From: Undibacterium_A arcticum
Lineage (GTDB): Bacteria; Pseudomonadota; Gammaproteobacteria; Burkholderiales; Burkholderiaceae_D
Length of the DNA: 64,000 bases
Assembly (NCBI RefSeq): GCF_042660705.1
Contig: NZ_JBHSUQ010000001.1
Direction: 5' to 3' (one strand)
Positions 19,741 to 28,970 of this stretch are shown piece by piece (position 1 is the first letter of the stretch; every line of letters starts with the position of its first letter). The notes under the pieces were generated by a model, which searched no databases, had not been told where the DNA came from, and saw only the letters and a program-made list of their open reading frames with translations. The position numbers and the translations under genes were made by a program.

Positions 19741-19985
19741 CCATCTAGTAGCGCATTCACCGCGCCCAGCCCGTAAGCGCATCTCTGCCGAATTCATTGT
19801 TACAGCCCACTAGGACAAAGTCCTGCCCGCTGCAGTAAAAAAGAGGCGAGTTGTACTAAAAAGAAAGGGACGTTTATCCGATGTATGTGCACACCAGCGC
19901 GCCTATAGTTCATTCATCAGCGCGGGTGTTGTTGCCGACTGAGACAAGCCAAGCGAAGCCATGAAAAAACCATCAGGAGCAAAGT

Positions 19986-20132
19986 ATGCGTTTAGATGAG
20001 TATCTGCCACCTGCCCTCACGCGTTTTTTGAGGGAAGAGGAAGGTACTTCATTTACCGAATACGCGCTCGTGGTTTCGCTCATCGCCGTAGTCTGTGTGA
20101 TTGCGCTACTTGCACTGGGCAAAGGCATATGA
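19986..20132 (+). CDS. Short Flp-pilin-like protein
   Basis: The 48-residue product MRLDEYLPPALTRFLREEEG-TSFTEYALVVSLIAVVCV-IALLALGKGI has the Flp processing signature: Glu-rich leader, Gly at the cut site, then xxxxEY and a hydrophobic helix. It ends about 20 residues earlier than the three flp genes downstream and lacks their Cys-containing C-terminus. It may be a minor pilin or a shortened paralogue. The start has GGAGC upstream. A truncated copy is at 16233-16316. Confidence 0.65.
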   Translation: MRLDEYLPPALTRFLREEEGTSFTEYALVVSLIAVVCVIALLALGKGI

Positions 20133-20300
20133 GGCTTGTTCCAATTCCTCGCTGCGGCGATGGGATAGGTGTGTGAAGTAGCGGAAGGTCCCCCGGGACT
20201 GTACCCCACAAGGTTACAGATTCGGTCAACAATCCGCCGAGCAGTGCTTGCCACAAAGCCTTGAGAAACGTTAACTCTTAAATCTGAAAAGGAAATGATC

Positions 20301-20504
20301 ATGAATGCCATCAAGAAATTTATGCAAGACGAAGAAGGTGCCGTTGCCATTGAGTATGCGTTGCTCGCAGGATTGATCGCGCTCGCAATCGCTGCGGGCG
20401 CCACGGTACTGGGTAAAGATATCTGTGGTGTGTTCAAAGGCATTGGTGCAGCGCTCATGGCTAATCCTGTCGTTGTGCCATCCAGCTTTACCGCGTGCAC
20501 GTAA
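20301..20504 (+). CDS. flp: Flp family type IVb pilin, copy 1
   Basis: The 67-residue prepilin starts MNAIKKFMQDEEG, with cleavage expected between Gly13 and AVAIEYALLAG, leaving Glu+5 and Tyr+6 as in Flp pilins. A single hydrophobic helix follows, then a C-terminus with two cysteines (KDICGVF and TACT). It is the major subunit of the tight-adherence pilus. ATG 20301 is preferred over 20295, because the AAAGGA Shine-Dalgarno touches the latter. Copies 2 and 3 follow in tandem. Confidence 0.92.
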   Translation: MNAIKKFMQDEEGAVAIEYALLAGLIALAIAAGATVLGKDICGVFKGIGAALMANPVVVPSSFTACT

Positions 20505-20670
20505 GCTCAATATGTACTCCACTCGTTTGTTGCCAGGAGGACAGGCGGGTGGGGTGCAAGCAATACGGTTTCAAACAATGCCGTTAAGCGCAAAGTGAGT
20601 CAACAAAAAATCCGCACCGCGCACAGGGGGGCGGCGGTAGAGTAAGTCTATTGAATTTACGGAGGGTCCA

Positions 20671-20874
20671 ATGAATGCCATCAAGAAATTTATGCAGGAC
20701 GAAGAAGGTGCGGTTGCCATTGAGTATGCGTTGCTCGCAGGATTGATCGCGCTCGCAATCGCTGCCGGTGCCACGGTGTTGGGTAAAGATATCTGTGGTG
20801 TGTTCAAAGGCATCGGCGATGCACTCATGGCTACTCCTATCACGGTGCCAACCTCCTTTACCGCGTGCACGTAA
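20671..20874 (+). CDS. flp: Flp family type IVb pilin, copy 2
   Basis: This copy differs from copy 1 only near the C-terminus (KGIGDALMATPITVPTSFTA). The ~150 bases after each of copies 1 and 2 are also alike, so gene and spacer were duplicated together as a unit of about 370 bp. The start has GGAGG upstream. Confidence 0.92.
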   Translation: MNAIKKFMQDEEGAVAIEYALLAGLIALAIAAGATVLGKDICGVFKGIGDALMATPITVPTSFTACT

Positions 20875-21042
20875 GCTTAATATGTACTCCACTCGTCTGT
20901 TGCCAAGAGGACAGGCGGGTTGGGTGCAAGCGATAAAGTTTCAAACAATGTCGTTAAGCGCAAAGTAATTCAGTAAGAAATCCGAACCACGCACTGCGGT
21001 CGGTGGCAGCAGGGTAAGTCCAGTAAATTTAAGGGGGTTCCA

Positions 21043-21246
21043 ATGAATGCCATCAAGAAATTTATGCAAGATGAAGAAGGCGCCGTCGCTGTCGAATATG
21101 CATTGCTGGGGGCGCTAATCGCACTCACAGGCGCCGCTGGCGCCACAGTACTTGGTAAAGATCTCTGTGGCGTTTTCCAAGGTTTAGCTACCGCAGTGGC
21201 AACCAATATTTATACGTTACCACCCAGCTTCACCCCTTGCACGTAA
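21043..21246 (+). CDS. flp: Flp family type IVb pilin, copy 3
   Basis: The leader MNAIKKFMQDEEG is identical to copies 1 and 2, but the helix differs (AVAVEYALLGALIALTGAAG) and the tail reads LYGVFQGLATA-like (KDLCGVFQGLATAVATNIYT) with both cysteines kept. It is the most diverged of the three tandem pilins and lies next to the prepilin peptidase gene. A different role (minor pilin, or conditionally used subunit) is possible. Confidence 0.9.
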   Translation: MNAIKKFMQDEEGAVAVEYALLGALIALTGAAGATVLGKDLCGVFQGLATAVATNIYTLPPSFTPCT

Positions 21247-21359
21247 CCGCTTGGTAACTGTTTATGCACACGCCTCTCAGAAGGCTAGCTCATAAAGTGT
21301 TGGGATGGCGCAGGTTTAAAAGAAAGTGTTACCGACAATACGGAATGACAGAGAGAAAA

Positions 21360-21965
21360 ATGGACTATTTAACCCCGACCCTAAATGCCGTCATCGTGAT
21401 CGGCCTGCTGTGCGCGCTGTTACTAGTTGCGGTCTGGAGCGATGTGAAGAGTCACCGCATTCCCAATTGGTTGGTGTTAGCCGGCGCCGGGCTCGGATTG
21501 CTGCTCAACAGTGTGTTGCCACTGGGTTATGGATTTGTCAGTTCGCTGACCGGCGCACTCGGTTTTAACAAGGCATTGGGTGGCATGGCCTTAGGTTTGG
21601 TGATCATGCTGCCGCTATACGTGTTGAAGGGCATGGGGGCCGGCGATGTGAAACTGACGGCGATGGCCGGTGCCTTTCTAGGGCCGAATGCGATTGTTGG
21701 CACCATCATCACGACCTTTATCGTGGGTGGCGTTCTGGCTCTGATGATCACCATGTATCGAGGCAGCATGGGGCGGCTGTTGGTCAATGTGCGCACCATG
21801 CTGTGGGGAAGTATTTTCAAGGTGGCAATACGTGAAATGCCGACACTTGACGCAGCACCAGTATCGGCCGGCAAGCTGCCTTATGGGATCGCGATTGCGG
21901 CGGGTACGTTTATTTACATCGCGCTGCAGCGCGGCGGCAATATGAATTTCCTGAAATTCCTTTAG
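21360..21965 (+). CDS. cpaA: Prepilin peptidase CpaA/TadV
   Basis: The 201-residue membrane aspartyl protease cleaves and processes Flp prepilins. The catalytic aspartates are Asp28 in WSDVKSHRIPNW and Asp96 in the GMGAGDVKL (GxGD) motif. About six hydrophobic segments are visible, and there is no N-methylation domain, as in TadV. The start at 21360 follows GAGAGA; the in-frame ATG at 21264 would add 32 basic residues and is less likely. It is placed directly after its substrates. Confidence 0.9.
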   Translation: MDYLTPTLNAVIVIGLLCALLLVAVWSDVKSHRIPNWLVLAGAGLGLLLNSVLPLGYGFVSSLTGALGFNKALGGMALGLVIMLPLYVLKGMGAGDVKLTAMAGAFLGPNAIVGTIITTFIVGGVLALMITMYRGSMGRLLVNVRTMLWGSIFKVAIREMPTLDAAPVSAGKLPYGIAIAAGTFIYIALQRGGNMNFLKFL

Positions 21966-22050
21966 TACCAATTTAGTACCAATAAGCCCGTTGGCGGCCG
22001 CAGCAAGCACCTAAGCCACCAACCCGATAATAGCAGCAGGGAGGAGCGTC

Positions 22051-23366
22051 ATGACTACCATGAACCTGGCCGCCAGTGGCGATGGCACGAGCACGCCGTC
22101 CACGCTGCCGCAATCGCCGCGCACGGTCGAGGAAACCGGTCTTGATTTTTTGTTCCTGACCGAGCTGTTGTGCAAGGTGTTGTTCCTGCGCGGCCGCATG
22201 AGCCTGGCCGACCTTTCCAGCCACGTCAAATTGCATGCGGTCGTGCTGGAGTCCTTGCTCGACTTCATGCGCGCCGAGCACCTGTGCGAGCTGTCCAGCC
22301 GGGGTGACACCAGCGCCAGCACCTTTTTTCAGTTGACCGATACCGGACGCGCGCGCGCCAGCGACTTCCTGAATCGTTGCCAGTACGCGGGACCGGCGCC
22401 GGTCAGCCTGGACGCCTACGCCGCGCAAATTTTGCGCCAGTCGATCCGCGACGTACGCTATACCCGCACCGTCATGGAGGCCGGTTACGGCGACTTCGTG
22501 ATGCACGATAAGGTGCGTGATCAGCTCGGCGCGGCGATGAATTCCGGGCGCGCGATCATGATTTACGGCCCGGCCGGCAGCGGAAAAACTTATATTGCCG
22601 AAAATCTGGCACGCCTGCTGTCGGACTATATCGCGATCCCTTATGCAATAGCAGTCGATAACGAGGTCATCCAGGTCTACGACCCACACGTGCATCAACT
22701 GAAGATGCAAAAAGCCGTGGTCAACGCCAATCTCGATCGCAAGAGTGTGTCCGACGCGCGCTGGCTGCCCTGTCTGCGGCCGATTGCGATCAGCGGCGGC
22801 GAACTGACTCTCGACACGCTCGATCTGGATTTTGACGACAGCACTCGCTACTACCAGGCGCCGCCGCACGTCAAGGCCAACAACGGCGTGTTCGTCATTG
22901 ACGACCTCGGACGGCAGCTGGTGTCGCCGCAAGACCTGATGAATCGCTGGATCGTGCCGCTCGACCGCCGTCGCGATTACCTCACCCTGCATACCGGCTA
23001 CAAGTTTCAGATTCCGTTCGATGTGATCGTGGTGTTCTCATCCAATCAAGATCCGAAGGAGCTGGCCGATGAGGCCTTCCTGCGCCGGCTCGGTTACAAG
23101 ATCGAGATCGGGCCGCTGAACGAGCAACAGTATCGGCAGGTGTTTCGCCAGGTATGCAGCGAGTTGGCGATCCCGTTTCTGACTCTGCGCTGCATTATTT
23201 GCTACATGAGTATCACTACAAGGAAGGCCGCGCGCTGCTCGCCTGCTACCCGCGTGACCTGCTGGGCCAGGTCCGCGATCTGGCGCTGTATGAGGGGCGC
23301 CTGCCGTCGCTGACTGCGGACGCAATGGACTGGGCGTGGGGCAATTACTTCATGCCGAACGGGTAG
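22051..23366 (+). CDS. AAA ATPase with N-terminal winged-helix region, in tad locus (frameshift near 3' end)
   Basis: The protein of about 438 residues has an N-terminal helical, winged-helix-like part (LTELLCKVLFLRGRMSLADL, QLTDTGRARASDFL). An AAA ATPase domain follows, with Walker A GPAGSGKT at 173-180, Walker B-like VFVIDDLGRQ, and a sensor region VIVVFSSNQDP. Near 23177 the frame is lost in a TTT run; one more T joins it to DSALHYLLHEYHYKEGRALL and a family-like C-terminus ending FMPNG at 23366. It lies between cpaA and cpaB and is not one of the standard Tad components. Its function is unknown; remodelling or regulation of pilus assembly is a guess. Confidence 0.75.
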
Positions 23367-23452
23367 ATTGCGGCTAGTACAGCCACACCACCACAGATGT
23401 AATTCGACACCACCGTCACCGGATCGATTAACCGAAGAACGCAGGGGGATAT

Positions 23453-24321
23453 ATGAAAAACACCAGGGCATTTGTCATGATCGGGGTCTCGATCCTTGCC
23501 GCGCTGTCGGCGGTCGTGCTGGCGTCGCGCTGGATATCCCAGCAAGCCACGCTCAGTACCAACAAGGTGGTGGTGGTGGCGACGGACGTGAACCTGGGCA
23601 CCCGCCTGACGCCCGACATGATCCGCCTGACCGACTGGCCTGCCGGCAGCGTGCCGAGCGGCAGCTTTACCGACCTCAAGGCACTCGACACCAGGGTGAC
23701 CCGGGTCAGCCTGCAGCGCGGCGAACCATTGATAGAAACCAAGCTGGCCCCGGTCGGTGCGACCGGCGGTCTGTCGGCGGTGGTGGCCGACGGCAAGCGG
23801 GCGATGACAGTGCGCGTCAACGACGTGATCGGCGTCGCCGGTTTTGCGCTGCCGGGGAACTTCGTCGATATCCTCGTCAGCACCCAGGATGAACGCAGCA
23901 AAACCGCCACCAACAAGGATCAGAACATTTCCAAGCTGGTGCTGGAACGCATCCTGGTGCTGGCAGTCGCGCAAGAATCCAGCCAGAACGACACCAAGCC
24001 CAAGGTCGTCACCGCGGTCACGCTCGAAGTGACACCCGAGCAGGCGGAAAGCTGGACCTCGCCCGTAGCGTCGGCCAGCTGTCACTGGTACTGCGTAACC
24101 AGGTCGACCTGAAACCAACCGTCACGGAAGGTGCGACCAAGCAAACCTTGCTGTACGCGACCAACACCGCCACGCCGGAAGCAGCCCCGGCCGTCAAGCC
24201 AGCGGTACTGAAAATTTCCAAACCGAGAAAGCCGGCGATCAGAGTCGCGGAATATCAACCAGCGCTAGAACAATGCCAGCAAGTCATCACGGGCTCCGGT
24301 CGCATGACCCAGTGCTACTAA
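23453..24321 (+). CDS. cpaB: Flp pilus assembly protein CpaB/RcpC (frameshift)
   Basis: The protein has an N-terminal signal anchor (AFVMIGVSILAALSAVVLAS). An SAF domain (VVVVATDVNLGTRLTPDMIR, about 39-58) follows, then the RcpC domain (AMTVRVNDVIGVAGFALPGN, VDILVST). Near 24050 the frame changes after EVTPEQAE; one extra A (GAAAAG) restores KLDLARSVGQLSLVLRNQVD, and the gene then ends at 24321 (GSGRMTQCY). It is about 289 residues, normal for the family. CpaB is periplasmic or inner-membrane associated and works with the secretin. GGGGGAT stands upstream of the start. Confidence 0.88.
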
Positions 24322-24348
24322 AAACGTGCATAAAAATAGGGGGAAAGC

Positions 24349-25995
24349 ATGAACAATAAAAACAGGAATTGCATCGGGCGCAACCGGCTGTTGTTCGCGG
24401 TCGCGACGACCGGCGTCATGGCGACGCTGGCCTTGCCGGCCCATGCGCAGCCTGCTGCCGAGACCGCTGCACTGACCAACGCCGCACCGCAGAAAGGATC
24501 GGCGAAGATCGCGATGCAGAACCCGGTCCTGAAGGCGTCGGACCCGCAGGCCAAGTCGGCGGCGGCGCCTCGCGCGATGAACGTGCCGGTGTGCTCGGGC
24601 GAATTTGCGCCGGCCGCCAATGTCAATCTGCCCGAGGGCAAGTCTGGCCTGCTCGATTTGCAGCAGCTGCATTTGCCGTCGCCGGCCTGGCTGCGCACCA
24701 TCGGCGATCCTGAAGTGGTACAGGTGGAACCGACCGTGTCGCGCGATCCGCGTGCAATGTTCTTCGTGTTCGGGAAGAAAGTAGGCTCCACCAACCTGAT
24801 GTTTCAGAATCGGGAAGGGCGCTGCGCGATGGTCGAGGTATCGGTCGGCGTTGACACCGCCGCGGTGCAGTCGAAACTGAGCCAGCTGATGCCGGAGGAA
24901 AAAAACATCAGAATCGGCGCGGCAGCCGACTCGCTGGTGCTCAGCGGCAGCGTCAGCGATGCGATTGCCGCCGACAAGGCGATGTCGATCGCCAATGCCT
25001 ATGTGCGTAAGGCGGGTGGCGGTGCTGCGGGAGGCGCGGGCGGTGACAAGGGCAACGAACGGATCGTCAACATGCTATCGGTGGCCGCGCCGCAGCAAGT
25101 GATGCTGGAAGTGAAAGTGGCCGAAGTATCCAAGACCTTGCTCGACCAGCTCGGCGTCAACTTCTCCGCCGCTTTGCATCGCGGCAACTGGGCCGCGAGC
25201 CTGGTATCCAATTTCCTGACCAGCAGTGCCGGTGTATTGAATCTGACCAAGACCACTACCGGCGAATTCGTCACGCTGGATGCGCAGAACAAGGACGGCC
25301 TGGTCAAGATCCTGGCCGAGCCAACCATCATGGCGATCAGCGGACAGGAGGGCAGCTTCCTCGCTGGCGGCAGGATCTTCATCCCGGTCTCGCAAAGCGA
25401 CAGCAACGGCATACTCAAAGTTACGCTGGAAGAAAAGGAGTTTGGTGTCGGCCTGCGTTTCACGCCGACCGTACTGAATGGCGGCCGTATCAATCTGCGC
25501 GTGGCGCCGGAAGTATCCGAGCTGTCGCGTGAAGGGGTCGGCATTAGTGCGGCTGCCACCGGCGGCACAGCGGTGCTGCCCTTGATCACGACGCGTCGCG
25601 CTTCGACTACGGTGCAGCTGTTCGACGGCCAGAGCTTTGCCATTGCCGGCCTGATCAAGAACAACGTGACGCAAAACATCAAGGCACTGCCGGTGCTGGG
25701 TGAAGTGCCGGTACTGGGCACCCTGTTCCGCAGCAGCGACTTCCAGACCGACCGGACCGAGCTGGTGTTCATCATCACGCCGCATCTGGTGAAGCCGCTG
25801 CCGCCGGACTATGCGTTGCCGACCGATCAATTCATCCAACCGAATCGCGCCGAATTCTTCCTTGGCGGAAAAATGGAGGGCTCGGCCCCGGATGCACAAG
25901 CGACACCAAAGACAACGACAGCTACCAGTGCCAACACTGCGGCGCCAAAGCCGAGCCAGCAAAACGCCGGCCCTTCCGGTTTTGAGATGAAATAA
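24349..25995 (+). CDS. cpaC: Type II/III secretion system secretin CpaC/RcpA
   Basis: This 548-residue outer-membrane channel for the Flp pilus has a signal peptide ending at about residue 30 (LALPAHA). A pilus-specific N domain follows (LLDLQQLHLPSPAWLRTIGD, SVSVGVD-type strands), with a BON-like segment (LVLSGSVSDAIAADKAM). The C-terminal secretin domain contains VMLEVKVAEV, LAEPTIMAISGQEGSFLAGG, VQLFDGQSFAIAGLI and VPVLGTLFRSSDF...TELVFIITPHLVKP. A flexible Ala/Thr/Pro tail follows. The gene is intact. Confidence 0.95.
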   Translation: MNNKNRNCIGRNRLLFAVATTGVMATLALPAHAQPAAETAALTNAAPQKGSAKIAMQNPVLKASDPQAKSAAAPRAMNVPVCSGEFAPAANVNLPEGKSGLLDLQQLHLPSPAWLRTIGDPEVVQVEPTVSRDPRAMFFVFGKKVGSTNLMFQNREGRCAMVEVSVGVDTAAVQSKLSQLMPEEKNIRIGAAADSLVLSGSVSDAIAADKAMSIANAYVRKAGGGAAGGAGGDKGNERIVNMLSVAAPQQVMLEVKVAEVSKTLLDQLGVNFSAALHRGNWAASLVSNFLTSSAGVLNLTKTTTGEFVTLDAQNKDGLVKILAEPTIMAISGQEGSFLAGGRIFIPVSQSDSNGILKVTLEEKEFGVGLRFTPTVLNGGRINLRVAPEVSELSREGVGISAAATGGTAVLPLITTRRASTTVQLFDGQSFAIAGLIKNNVTQNIKALPVLGEVPVLGTLFRSSDFQTDRTELVFIITPHLVKPLPPDYALPTDQFIQPNRAEFFLGGKMEGSAPDAQATPKTTTATSANTAAPKPSQQNAGPSGFEMK

Positions 25996-26005
25996 GGAGA
26001 CCAAG

Positions 26006-26296
26006 ATGAAAACGACATCGACCGTTCTGAAATGGGTGGCAGGCAGCATCGGCATCGGCGTGCTTACCGGTTGCGTCGCGACCACACCGACCTACGACAG
26101 CCATTTCGGCGACAGCGTCAAGGTATTGATGGCGCAGCAGGTTCTCAATCCCGACGCTTCCAGCAACCCGAATAACCCGGCGATGGACGGCCAGGCGGCA
26201 CACTCGGCAATCGAGCTCTATAACAAATCGTTCAAGGCACCGACGCCGCCGGCCAACGTATTCACCATCGGCGTGGGCAGCGGTCAGAGTCAGTAA
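26006..26296 (+). CDS. Small lipoprotein of the tad locus
   Basis: This 96-residue protein has a lipobox (GIGVLTGCVATT, Cys23), then SHFGDSVKVLMAQQVLNPDA. The last segment is common to small lipoproteins found beside secretin genes in betaproteobacterial tad loci. It may act as a pilotin or CpaD-like partner that helps insert the secretin in the outer membrane. The start has AAGGAG 8 bases upstream, and the gene begins 10 bases after cpaC. Confidence 0.75.
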   Translation: MKTTSTVLKWVAGSIGIGVLTGCVATTPTYDSHFGDSVKVLMAQQVLNPDASSNPNNPAMDGQAAHSAIELYNKSFKAPTPPANVFTIGVGSGQSQ

Positions 26297-26330
26297 TTCG
26301 GACTGACAATAATACGGAGGTTTTGTAATC

Positions 26331-27835
26331 ATGAGGCGAATATTCATCGCGCAACATCGTCAGAGCGGCACCATTGCGATCATGTTCGCCCTATCGTTGA
26401 TCGTTTTGTTCGCTTGCATGGGATTCGCCTTGGACCTGGGGCGCCTTTATGTGGTGCGCACCGAGTTGCAGAACGCCGCCGATGCGGCGGCGCTGGCGGG
26501 CGCGAAGGATCTTGATCAAACACAGGCCGGCGTGAATAAGGCCGTCGCAACAGCGAACGCGATTGCAGGGCAAAACAGGACGTCATTTTCTTTTAATGGC
26601 AACACGAGTATCACAACATCTGCGAGCAATATCTGGGTAGGTAGTTGCCCCGCTGATGCGTGTATGGTGCTGGCAAGTAGCGTGACGTCCAATGCGCTGG
26701 CCTCGAATAAAACCTTTCTGAAGGTGAATATTCCATCTGCCAGCCTGACCTCTTATTTCATGCGGATGGTGCCGGCGCTGACGGCAAGTGCGACCAGTAC
26801 CAACACGTCGACGTTCGGGATGGCAGTGGCGGGGCGGTTTGTCAATGATGTCACACCCATTGGCGTGTGTGCGATCGATCTTAATAAAGGCGGGACCAGG
26901 CCCACCACTCCGCCTGGTCCGGATAACGAATTGACCGAATTCGGATTCAGGCGCGGGGTAAGTTATAACGTATTTGAATTAGGCCCGCTGGGCGGGCCAT
27001 CTAATCCTTACCTGCTGGACCCGGTTGACGTGTACCCGAACCCGTGCAACCCGTCCAGTGCCAGCGCCAATACTACCGCACCATTTATCTGCAGCGGGTC
27101 ATCAGCTGTAATTGTCTCAACATCAGGGACCGTGTATGGCAACACGGGGCTATCGGCGGGCAAAATCCAGGCGGCGCTGAACTCCCGATTCAATGACTAT
27201 AGTGGCCCTTCGGTCTGCATACCAGCGCAGGCGCCACCGGATATCAACATCAGAGATTATCCATGCACATCGTCATCATGCCCGAAGATGTCGCCCGTCA
27301 ATTCGGCAGCGTTTCCCAACACGTGGATGGATCCGGCAACCTTGACCACACCAAATACCCGCCAAACTTTAACCTGGCCGGGATCACGACCAAGGATGAT
27401 TATGGCGTGTTGTGGTCATACAGCCGCGCAGTGAAAGCCGTAGGCACTTCGCCGAACGCTACACCTGGCGCCCCGTTTACGCCGGCAGATTGGCCGAAGC
27501 TATACCCCAGTCCCGCCTTGAGTGCTGAAACGACTTATCCGGGTGGTCTTGCGGGGACGACTGAATCACCTTACTCGCAGCCCAGTGGCAGCAATTATTT
27601 CCTGGCACCGACAACGAATCCCGGTACAGCCAAACGGCGCGTACTGCATCTGGCGATTGCAAATTGTCCTGCCGTCACCGGAAGCGGATCTTGCCAGTCA
27701 ATTCCGATATTGGGCATCGGTCGCTTTTTCATGCAAGTGCCGGCGGACCTCTCCGGGTCTCCACAGAAGCTGCAAGCGGAGTTTGCCGGCTTGATCGATC
27801 CGATCCCCACCGCTGAGATCAAGCTCTACAGGTGA
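26331..27835 (+). CDS. tadG: TadG-like pilus assembly protein (frameshift)
   Basis: The N-terminus QSGTIAIMFALSLIVLFACM-GFALDLGRLYVVRTELQNA-ADAAALAGAKDL is the TadE/TadG membrane segment and follow-on helix. The long extracytoplasmic region matches TadG-related proteins. The frame shifts near 27354; one more A in the AAA of CACCAAATACC joins TLTTP to KYPPNFNLAGITTKDDYG and continues to TAEIKLYR at 27835. The restored length is about 500 residues. TadG is a pseudopilin-like component anchored in the inner membrane. Confidence 0.82.
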
Positions 27836-27840
27836 CCACC

Positions 27841-28337
27841 ATGCGGACAAAAAATTTTCCATCGAACGCGTCGATGCGCATGCAATGCGGCGCAGCTGCG
27901 GTCGAACTGGCATTCTTGATCATTGTGATGATGTTCATTATCGCCGGCATCATCGAATTCGGCCGTGTGTTTTGGTATGCCGATGCGCTGACCAAGGCGA
28001 CGCGGGATGGCGCCCGGTTGATGTCCAGCTGGCCTGTCGCAAGTCTGAACTCAAGCGGCGTGGGGACTGCTCAAAGTATTGCCGCGACTGCGGCAAATGC
28101 CGCCAGAGTCAGTCCCAATCTGGACGTCGCCACCAATGTGTTGGTCGAGTGCCTCGGGCCATCCCCGGTTTCAGTGTTGTCGGCTGTGTCGACGGCACCG
28201 CGCCGGCGAATGTCAGGGTCAGCATTACCGGATTTAATATCGCCATCGGCGCGATGGTTCCTTTTATCAAGGTATATGGGGGCGGCTTCGGCAATATCCC
28301 TCTGTCGCCCTATACCACGATGCGTTACATGAATTGA
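27841..28337 (+). CDS. tadE: TadE-like pilus assembly protein, first (frameshift)
   Basis: The TadE motif is plain: QCGAAAVELAFLIIVMMFII, then EFGRVFWYADALTKATRDGARL. The frame is lost at a GGG run (28156-28158); one more G gives CLGAIPGFSVVGCVDGTAP and continues to PLSPYTTMRYMN at 28337. ATG 27841 is chosen, as it follows AGGTG with good spacing; an in-frame GTG at 27832 overlaps the tadG stop. It is a pseudopilin processed by TadV. Confidence 0.8.
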
Positions 28338-28345
28338 GTGCCCAA

Positions 28346-28927
28346 ATGAAAACGCCATCTTTTGCCTCAATAAAAGCCATGCCATCCCAATGCGGTGCGG
28401 CTGCGGTCGAACTCGCGTTGGTTCTCCCGATTTTCCTGGTTTTGTTCTTCGGCACGCTCGAGTTCGGGCGTCTGATTTATCTGTGGAATACGGTACAAGA
28501 AGTGAGCCGCAATGCGGCGCGAATGGCCGTTGTCACCGACTTTTCTAACGCCACCGCAATTACGGCTATCAAGCGCCTGGCAGTGTTTCGCACTTCGGAC
28601 GGCACGCTGCCTGCGTCTGCTGAAGTCAGCAATGCCAATATCAACATCCAATATCTGAATGCAGCCGGAACGGTGCCAGCCGTGATGCCGCTCGACCCCG
28701 GTGACAACATTTCAGCCTGCCTGGATGCAACGAGAACCGATAGTTGCATTCGTTACGTTGAAGTAAAGGTATGCACGGCGGGTGCATGTGAGCCAATTCC
28801 GTTTGTTCCTTTGATCGGCTTTCTTTCTGCCGGAGCAGGGTCGTTGTCGACGTTGAGCCTGAGCATCCCTATTCCGATATCGACTGTACGGATGCCGGTG
28901 GAGAGCTTGGGCTTCAGCGGGACATGA
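28346..28927 (+). CDS. TadE-like pilus assembly protein, second
   Basis: This 193-residue protein has the same opening (QCGAAAVELALVLPIFLVLF, FGTLEFGRLIYLWNTVQEVSR) and an extracytoplasmic C-terminus with cysteines (ISACLDATRTDSCIRYVEVK, CTAGACEP). It probably corresponds to TadF or a second TadE. It starts eight bases after the previous stop and is intact. A TTG at 28334 is an alternative start. Confidence 0.85.
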   Translation: MKTPSFASIKAMPSQCGAAAVELALVLPIFLVLFFGTLEFGRLIYLWNTVQEVSRNAARMAVVTDFSNATAITAIKRLAVFRTSDGTLPASAEVSNANINIQYLNAAGTVPAVMPLDPGDNISACLDATRTDSCIRYVEVKVCTAGACEPIPFVPLIGFLSAGAGSLSTLSLSIPIPISTVRMPVESLGFSGT

Positions 28928-28970
28928 TGTCAAGACAGCGTCGTTAACAATCTGACTGTAGGCGGGAAAA

